Both the position numbers and the translations under genes were made by a program. Below the pieces are notes generated by a model. It was not told where the DNA came from, ran no database searches, and worked only from the letters and a program-made list of their open reading frames with translations. Source: Ectothiorhodospiraceae bacterium (lineage in GTDB: Bacteria > Pseudomonadota > Gammaproteobacteria > Nitrococcales > Aquisalimonadaceae). Taken from it: a stretch of DNA of 64,000 bases. The stretch spans positions 31,673-95,672 of the forward strand of contig JAFIFV010000043.1 of NCBI GenBank assembly GCA_020831845.1. Direction: 5' to 3'. This document shows, in pieces, positions 57,540 to 64,000 of this stretch (the stretch's first letter is position 1; each line of letters starts with the position of its first letter).

Positions 57540-60161
57540 ATGAACACTGAATACCGCAAGCCGCTGCCCGGCACCAGGCTGGACTACTTCGACGCCCGCG
57601 CCGCGGTAGAGGCTATCCAACCGGGCTCCTATGACACACTGCCGTACACCTCGCGCGTGCTGGCGGAGCAACTGGTGCGCCGCTGCGAGCCGTCGCTGCT
57701 GACCGATGCGCTTAAACAGCTGATCGAGCGCCGGCGCGATCTGGACTTCCCCTGGTACCCGGCGCGCGTGGTCTGTCACGACATCCTCGGGCAGACCGCC
57801 CTGGTGGACCTGGCCGGCCTGCGGGATGCCATTGCCGAGCAGGGCGGCGACCCGTCCAAGGTCAACCCCGTGGTGCAGACCCAGCTCATCGTCGATCACT
57901 CCCTGGCCGTGGAGCACGCCGGCTTCGAGCCGGACGCCTTCGAGAAGAACCGCGCCATCGAGGATCGTCGCAACGAGGACCGCTTCCACTTCATCGAGTG
58001 GACCAAGACCGCGTTCAAGAACGTGGACGTGATCCCCGCAGGCAACGGCATCATGCACCAGATCAACCTGGAGAAGATGTCGCCGGTGATCCAGGCCCGC
58101 GACGGCGTGGCCTTCCCGGACACCTGCGTGGGCACTGACAGCCACACCCCGCACATCGATTGCCTGGGTGTCATCGCTATCGGGGTGGGCGGGCTGGAGG
58201 CGGAAACCGTGATGCTCGGCCGGCCGTCCATGATGCGCCTGCCAGACATCGTCGGTGTCGAGCTAACCGGTAAGCCCCAGCCCGGCATTACCGCCACCGA
58301 CATCGTGCTGGCGATCACCGAGTTCCTGCGCAAGGAGCGCGTGGTGGGCGCCTATCTGGAGTTCTTCGGCGAGGGGGCCTCCAGCCTGACCATTGGCGAC
58401 CGCGCCACCATCTCCAACATGACCCCGGAGTACGGTGCCACCGCGGCGATGTTCTACATCGACGAACAGACCATCGAGTACCTGAAGCTTACCGGCCGCG
58501 AGCCCGAGCAGGTGGAACTGGTGGAGAATTTTGCCCGGACCACCGGGCTGTGGGCCGACAGCCTGAAGAAAGCGGACTACGAGCGCGTGCTCACGTTCGA
58601 TCTGTCCACCGTGGAACGCAACCTGGCCGGCCCCTCCAATCCCCATCGTCGCCTGCCCACCCGGGCGCTGCACGAGCGCGGCATCGCGGGGGACCTGGAC
58701 AAGGCCATGGCCGAGGAAAAGCAAGGCAGGATGCCCGACGGCGCGGTGATCATTGCCGCCATCACCAGTTGCACCAATACCTCCAACCCGCGCAACGTGG
58801 TCGCGGCCGGTCTGCTGGCGAAGAAGGCCAACGAACTGGGCCTCGTCCGCAAGCCCTGGGTGAAGTCGTCCTTCGCGCCGGGCTCCAAGGTGGCGCGTCT
58901 GTATCTGGAGGAAGCCGGTCTGCTGCCGGAGCTGGAGAAGCTGGGTTTCGGCATCGTGGCCTACGCCTGCACCACCTGCAACGGCATGTCCGGCGCGCTG
59001 GATCCGAAGATCCAGCAGGAGATCATCGACCGCGACCTCTACGCCACGGCCGTGCTTTCCGGCAACCGCAACTTCGACGGCCGCATCCACCCCTACGCCA
59101 AGCAGGCCTTCCTGGCCTCGCCGCCGCTGGTGGTGGCCTACGCCATCGCCGGCACGGTGCGTTTCGACATCGAGCAGGATGTTCTGGGGACGGATTCGGA
59201 CGGCGAGCCCGTGACCCTCAAGGACATCTGGCCATCGGACGAGGAAATCGACGCCATCGTCGCGCAATACGTGAAGCCGGAGCAGTTCAACAAGGTCTAC
59301 ATCCCGATGTTCAACCTGGGTGCGGTCAAGGAGGCCGAGAGCCCGCTCTACGACTGGCGGCCGCAGAGCACCTACATCCGCCGCCCGCCGTACTGGGAGG
59401 GGACCATGGCCGGAGCGCGCGCGCTCAAGGGCATGCGACCGCTGGCGATCCTGCCGGACAACATCACCACCGACCACCTGTCGCCGTCCAATGCCATCCT
59501 GCTGGACAGCGCGGCCGGCGAGTACCTGGCGAAAATGGGCCTGCCGGAGGAGGACTTCAACTCCTACGCGACCCACCGCGGCGACCATCTCACCGCGCAG
59601 CGCGCCACGCTGGCCAACCCGAAGCTGTTCAACGAGATGGTGCGCGACGAACACGGCGAGGTGAAGCAGGGCTCCCTGGCGCGGGTGGAGCCGGACGGCA
59701 AGGTCATGCGCATGTGGGAGGCCATCGAGACCTACATGAACCGCAAGCAGCCGCTGATCATCATCGCCGGGGCCGACTATGGCCAGGGCTCGTCCCGCGA
59801 CTGGGCGGCCAAGGGTGTGGCACTGGCGGGCGTGGAGGCCATCGTGGCGGAAGGCTTCGAGCGCATCCACCGCACCAATCTGGTCGGCATGGGAGTGATG
59901 CCGCTGCAGTTCCCGGAAGGCACCACGCGCCAGACGCTGGCACTGGACGGGACCGAAACCTACGACGTGGAAGGCACGCCGTCACCCGGTGCAACGCTGA
60001 CGCTGGTGATCCATCGTTCCAACGGCGAGGTGGATCGGGTGCCGGTGATCTGCCGGCTGGATACTGCCGAGGAAGTCTCGGTCTACTCCGCCGGTGGTGT
60101 GCTGCAGCGCTTCGCGCAGGATTTCCTGGAATCGGAGTCCCGGACCGAAGCCACCGGCTGA
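57540..60161 (+). CDS. acnD: Fe/S-dependent 2-methylisocitrate dehydratase AcnD
   Basis: Aconitase family, 873 aa: GTDSHTPHIDCLGVIAIGVGGLEAE; ITSCTNTSNPRNVVAAGLLAKKA; GADYGQGSSRDWAAKG; located between prpC and prpF. Confidence 0.95.
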   Translation: MNTEYRKPLPGTRLDYFDARAAVEAIQPGSYDTLPYTSRVLAEQLVRRCEPSLLTDALKQLIERRRDLDFPWYPARVVCHDILGQTALVDLAGLRDAIAEQGGDPSKVNPVVQTQLIVDHSLAVEHAGFEPDAFEKNRAIEDRRNEDRFHFIEWTKTAFKNVDVIPAGNGIMHQINLEKMSPVIQARDGVAFPDTCVGTDSHTPHIDCLGVIAIGVGGLEAETVMLGRPSMMRLPDIVGVELTGKPQPGITATDIVLAITEFLRKERVVGAYLEFFGEGASSLTIGDRATISNMTPEYGATAAMFYIDEQTIEYLKLTGREPEQVELVENFARTTGLWADSLKKADYERVLTFDLSTVERNLAGPSNPHRRLPTRALHERGIAGDLDKAMAEEKQGRMPDGAVIIAAITSCTNTSNPRNVVAAGLLAKKANELGLVRKPWVKSSFAPGSKVARLYLEEAGLLPELEKLGFGIVAYACTTCNGMSGALDPKIQQEIIDRDLYATAVLSGNRNFDGRIHPYAKQAFLASPPLVVAYAIAGTVRFDIEQDVLGTDSDGEPVTLKDIWPSDEEIDAIVAQYVKPEQFNKVYIPMFNLGAVKEAESPLYDWRPQSTYIRRPPYWEGTMAGARALKGMRPLAILPDNITTDHLSPSNAILLDSAAGEYLAKMGLPEEDFNSYATHRGDHLTAQRATLANPKLFNEMVRDEHGEVKQGSLARVEPDGKVMRMWEAIETYMNRKQPLIIIAGADYGQGSSRDWAAKGVALAGVEAIVAEGFERIHRTNLVGMGVMPLQFPEGTTRQTLALDGTETYDVEGTPSPGATLTLVIHRSNGEVDRVPVICRLDTAEEVSVYSAGGVLQRFAQDFLESESRTEATG

Positions 60162-60243
60162 GCCTGCCGCTCGCGCTGTGAACCGTCGGCCCGGCGTCTG
60201 GCGCCGGGTCGCTTCGTTAGCATAGATTCAGGAAGCGATTGTC

Positions 60244-61422
60244 ATGGCCCACGCACCCCAGATCCGCATTCCCGCCACCTACATGCGCGGTGGCACCAGC
60301 AAGGGCGTGTTCTTCCGTCTGGACGACCTGCCGGAAGCGGCACGTGTACCCGGTCCGGCCCGGGACGCTCTGCTGCTTCGCATGATCGGAAGCCCTGACC
60401 CCTACGGCAAGCATACCGACGGCATGGGTGGCGCAACCTCCAGCACCAGCAAGACGGTGATCCTGTCGAGAAGCGACAGCCCGGATCACGATGTGGACTA
60501 CCTGTTCGGTCAGGTGTCCATCGACAAGCCGTTCATCGACTGGAGTGGCAATTGCGGCAATCTGTCCGCGGCTGTGGGGCCATTCGCGATCAGCAACGGC
60601 CTGGTGGACCCCTCCCGGATTCCTGAAAACGGCGTGGCCGAAGTCCGCATCTGGCAGGCCAACATCGGCAAGACCATCATAGGCCGGGTGCCCATGGTTG
60701 ATGGTCGCGTTCAGGAAACCGGCGACTTCGAACTGGACGGGGTCACGTTTCCGGCGGCGGAAGTGCCGGTGGAGTTCATGGATCCGGCGGACGGTGATGG
60801 CGCCATGTTCCCCACAGGCAGTCTGGTGGACGAACTGGACGTGCCTGGTCTGGGCACGGTGAAGGCCACCATGATCAATGCCGGCATCCCCACGGTCTTT
60901 GTCAACGCGGTGGACATAGGCTACACCGGTACCGAACTGCAGGACGCCATCAACAATGATGTCAAGGCGCTGGCCATGTTCGAAACCATCCGCGCCCACG
61001 GGGCCGTCCGCATGGGCCTGATCGGCCATGTGGACGAGGCCGCCCAGCGGCAGCACACGCCGAAGGTGGCGTTCGTTGCCCGACCGGCGGACTACGTCGC
61101 TTCAAGCGGCAAGTCGGTGAAGGCCGCCGATATCGATCTGCTGGTGAGGGCATTGTCCATGGGCAAGCTGCACCACGCCATGATGGGCACTGCAGCGGTC
61201 GCCATTGCCACCGCCGCGGCGGTGCCGGGTACCCTGGTGAACCTGGCGGCTGGCGGCGGCGAGCGAAACTCGGTGCACTTCGGCCACCCCTCCGGCACGC
61301 TGAGGGTGGGGGCCGAAGCCGGGCAGGTCAACGGGGAGTGGACCGCCACCAAGGCCGTGATGAGCCGCAGCGCCCGGGTGTTGATGGAAGGCTGGGTCCG
61401 GGTGCCCGGTGACGCTTTCTAA
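60244..61422 (+). CDS. prpF: 2-methylaconitate cis-trans isomerase PrpF
   Basis: PATYMRGGTSKGVFFRLDDLPEAA; DWSGNCGNLSAAVGPFAI; 392 aa. Confidence 0.96.
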   Translation: MAHAPQIRIPATYMRGGTSKGVFFRLDDLPEAARVPGPARDALLLRMIGSPDPYGKHTDGMGGATSSTSKTVILSRSDSPDHDVDYLFGQVSIDKPFIDWSGNCGNLSAAVGPFAISNGLVDPSRIPENGVAEVRIWQANIGKTIIGRVPMVDGRVQETGDFELDGVTFPAAEVPVEFMDPADGDGAMFPTGSLVDELDVPGLGTVKATMINAGIPTVFVNAVDIGYTGTELQDAINNDVKALAMFETIRAHGAVRMGLIGHVDEAAQRQHTPKVAFVARPADYVASSGKSVKAADIDLLVRALSMGKLHHAMMGTAAVAIATAAAVPGTLVNLAAGGGERNSVHFGHPSGTLRVGAEAGQVNGEWTATKAVMSRSARVLMEGWVRVPGDAF

Positions 61423-61428
61423 GAGAAA

Positions 61429-61446
61429 TACTTCAGTGTTTCACTA
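61429..61446. repeat. solo sequence resembling the terminal inverted repeat of the MITE-like element
   Basis: tacttcagtgtttcacta matches tacttcagcgcttcctta at 14 of 18 positions, 6 bp after the prpF stop codon. Confidence 0.35.
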
Positions 61447-61520
61447 AGCCGGTGGCGGCGCTCCTCCCGCTTGACGACTAGGCTTGTTACAAGTCGTTGA
61501 GCAACCGGGAGGAGCTGGCC

Positions 61521-62975
61521 ATGAGCACAGCTGACGGGGTCACGAAATCCAGCAAGCGGCCGAAGCCGGACAGGGAGCTGGTGGCTATCGCCGACTACGT
61601 CACCGGCTACACCGTCAAATCGGACGAGGCGTACGACACCGCGCGCTACATGCTGATGGACAGCCTGGCCTGCGCCATGCTCGCTCTGCAGTATCCGGCC
61701 TGCACCAAGCTACTGGGGCCGGTAGTGCCGGGCGCCGAGATGGCAAACGGCGTCAGGGTGCCGGGCACATCCTACCGGCTCGACCCGGTGCAGGCGGCGT
61801 TCAACATCGGCGCCATGATCCGCTGGCTGGACTTCAACGACACCTGGCTGGCCGCGGAATGGGGGCACCCCTCGGACAACCTGGGCGGCATCCTGGCAGT
61901 GGCGGATTACCTCAGCCGGCGGAACATCGCCGAGGGCAAGGAGCCGCTGACCATGCGCGAGGTCCTCACCGCCGCCATCAAGGCGCATGAGATCCAGGGC
62001 GTGATCGCGCTGGAGAACAGCTTCAACCGCGTCGGCCTGGACCATGTCATGCTGTGCCGGATTGCCACCGCCGCCGTGGTCACGCACATGCTGGGCGGCA
62101 GCCGGGAGGACGTGATCAATGCGCTTTCCCATGCCTGGATCGACGGCTCCAGCCTGCGTACCTATCGTCATGCCCCCAACACCGGTTCGCGGAAGAGCTG
62201 GGCGGCGGGGGATGCCTCTGCCCGCGGCGTGCGGCTGGCACTGATCACCATGACCGGCGAGATGGGCTATCCCTCCGCGCTGTCGGCCAGGGGTTGGGGC
62301 TTCAGCGATGTGCTGTTCAAGGGAAACAAGCTGAAGCTCAAACAGGATTTCGGCAGCTACGTGATGGAGAACATCCTGTTCAAGATTGCCTTCCCGGCCG
62401 AGTTCCATGCCCAGACCGCCGCCGAGGCGGCCATGACGCTGCACGATCAGGTGAGGGAGCGGCTGGACCAGGTCGACCGCGTGGTCATCGAGACCCAGGA
62501 GGCCGGAGTGCGCATCATCGACAAGACCGGCCCGCTGGACAATCCCGCTGATCGCGATCACTGCATCCAGTACATGGTGGCCGTGCCACTAGTGTTCGGT
62601 CGCCTCACCGCCGACGACTACGAGGACCACGTGGCCGCCGATCCGCGTATCGATGCCCTGCGCAAGAAGATGGAGGTTCGGGAAAACAAGGCGTTTTCCA
62701 AGGACTATCTCGATCCGAAAAAGCGCTCCATCGGCAACGCGGTGCAGGTCTTCTTCCAGGACGGCAGCCAGACCGACCGCGTTCAGGTTGATTATCCCAT
62801 CGGTCATCGCCGCCGTCGCAAGGAGGGCATTCCGATGCTGGTGGGCAAGTTCGACCGGGCCGTTGCCACGCGTCTGGCGCCGCGTCGGGTGGCCGCCATC
62901 CAGGCAGCCTGCGGCAAGCAGAAAACGCTGGAGAAAATGCCGGTACACGCCTTCATGGATCTCTGGGCGCTATAG
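61521..62975 (+). CDS. prpD: 2-methylcitrate dehydratase PrpD (MmgE/PrpD family)
   Basis: [54 protein letters not shown]; start at MSTADGVTK. Confidence 0.95.
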   Translation: MSTADGVTKSSKRPKPDRELVAIADYVTGYTVKSDEAYDTARYMLMDSLACAMLALQYPACTKLLGPVVPGAEMANGVRVPGTSYRLDPVQAAFNIGAMIRWLDFNDTWLAAEWGHPSDNLGGILAVADYLSRRNIAEGKEPLTMREVLTAAIKAHEIQGVIALENSFNRVGLDHVMLCRIATAAVVTHMLGGSREDVINALSHAWIDGSSLRTYRHAPNTGSRKSWAAGDASARGVRLALITMTGEMGYPSALSARGWGFSDVLFKGNKLKLKQDFGSYVMENILFKIAFPAEFHAQTAAEAAMTLHDQVRERLDQVDRVVIETQEAGVRIIDKTGPLDNPADRDHCIQYMVAVPLVFGRLTADDYEDHVAADPRIDALRKKMEVRENKAFSKDYLDPKKRSIGNAVQVFFQDGSQTDRVQVDYPIGHRRRRKEGIPMLVGKFDRAVATRLAPRRVAAIQAACGKQKTLEKMPVHAFMDLWAL

Positions 62976-62987
62976 CCCCGGGGACAC

Positions 62988-63022
62988 TGAAGGAAGCGCT
63001 CATCAATTCCCACCTTCGCGCG
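62988..63022. repeat. short remnant of the MITE-like element end
   Basis: tgaaggaagcgctcatcaattcccaccttcgcgcg versus copy 2 aagggaagcactgattaattcccacgttcgcgctcg; lies 12 bp after the prpD stop. Confidence 0.6.
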
Positions 63023-63068
63023 TGGGGTTGGTCAGATCCTTCATGCGATGCCGGGTCCGGTGCACAGC

Positions 63069-63686
63069 TCACCGGCTGCCGTGGCTGACCAGCGTGGACA
63101 GCAGCTCGCCGTCGGGACGGCGAGTAACCCTGACACGGCTGCGGCAGGCATAGGGAACCTCCAGCCGGGACAGCATGTGCGCTGGCGACAGTCCCAGGGC
63201 ATGGCTCAGCACCGTCCGGATCACACCGCCATGACAGACCAGCAGCACGTGCTGGCCCCAGAGCCGTTCCAACCAGCGATCCCAGGCCGCCCCCACCCGC
63301 TGATGAAAGTCGCTCACAGTCTCGCCGCCCGGCGGCGGATTTGCGTCGCCGTCCAGCCAGAATGCGCCCAGCGCCTTGCCGTAGCGGGCCAGAATCTCCT
63401 CGGTTTTCATGCCCTCCCAGTGACCGAAGCTGATTTCCACGAAGCCCGGTTCCTCATACACCGGAATCCCGCGCCCGTGTCCCACCTCCTCGGCAAAGGC
63501 GCGGCAGCGTTCCAGGCTGGAGCTCAGCACCGCATCCCAGTGGGTGCCGTCGGCCACTGCCCGGCGCATCTGCTCCCAGCCGAGCGGGCTCAGCGGGTCG
63601 TCACGTCTTCCCCGGTACATCTGGCCGCCTACCGGCTGGCCGTGGCGAAGCAGATCGACGAGGGTGGCGGACGGCTGCATGTGCAT
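63069..63686 (-). CDS. histidine phosphatase family protein
   Basis: VDLLRHGQPVGGQMYRG; VCHGGVIRTVLSHALG; start chosen at MHMQPSATLVDLLRHG inside the 63069-63776 ORF. Confidence 0.88.
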   Translation of the reverse strand: MHMQPSATLVDLLRHGQPVGGQMYRGRRDDPLSPLGWEQMRRAVADGTHWDAVLSSSLERCRAFAEEVGHGRGIPVYEEPGFVEISFGHWEGMKTEEILARYGKALGAFWLDGDANPPPGGETVSDFHQRVGAAWDRWLERLWGQHVLLVCHGGVIRTVLSHALGLSPAHMLSRLEVPYACRSRVRVTRRPDGELLSTLVSHGSR

Positions 63687-63765
63687 CGGATTGTTCCTGA
63701 ACTTCCGTTGATCCGGGCATACTACCGGCTCAAGGCGGACTTGCCTTGTGCCGGGGAGGCGACGC

Positions 63766-64000
63766 AAGGGAAGCACTGATTAATTCCCACGTTCGCGCTC
63801 GAGACCGATTTTCGTTCGTGGCCAGGAGCAAGGCGCCGCAGGTAGTGGTTCTACCTGTGGTGGCTTGCGACACCGCCACGGGCGAAAATCGGCCGAGCCC
63901 CTTGGGGTTACAGCTGGATTTTTCGCGCTGCGTTGTTGCGGCGCTTGACCGTGGAATGACCACGGCGCTGCGCACCGCGCCTAGCATCGCGAAAAATCCA
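63766..64000. repeat. MITE-like element copy 2, truncated by window end
   Basis: Shares cgctcgagaccg-ttttcgttcgtggcca and tttttcgcgctgcgttgttgcggcgcttgaccgtggaatgaccacggcgctgcgcaccgcgcc with 6160-6431; own hairpin tggatttttcgcg (63915-63927) / cgcgaaaaatcca (63988-64000). Confidence 0.85.

Noticed and set aside
58550-60181. 543-aa plus-strand alternative-frame ORF within acnD
   Set aside because: Arg/Gly/Pro-rich out-of-frame translation inside acnD; no recognisable domain.

Overview
64 kb window of a GC-rich bacterial chromosome. Gene content and order look gammaproteobacterial (inferred, not searched). It is mostly dense housekeeping DNA: panB with a divergent LysR gene, a pyruvate dehydrogenase operon (aceE-aceF-lpdA), hemF-tsaC-topA-smg-dprA-LysM, def-fmt-rsmB-DUF4390-ntrY/ntrX-trkA-trkH, hisBHAFIE-tatABC, sucA-sucB-lpd, and an acuI-like/prpB/prpC/acnD/prpF/prpD propionyl-CoA block. 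Accessory items are a truncated P-loop ATPase at the left edge, an ExaC-like aldehyde dehydrogenase with a good sigma-54 promoter match, a frameshifted msrA, a class D beta-lactamase, a PhaM/phasin-like protein and a large PilZ-like protein. The most notable non-coding signal is a dispersed MITE-like family. One complete 272-bp copy has perfect 18-bp terminal inverted repeats and supplies the stop codon of the aldehyde dehydrogenase. A second copy runs off the right edge, and its hairpin arms carry paired (compensatory) changes relative to copy 1. At least three short end-like remnants lie at or just after stop codons. No tRNA, rRNA, CRISPR array, prophage or transposase gene was recognised. 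Family assignments come from reading the translated ORFs; no database search was possible.
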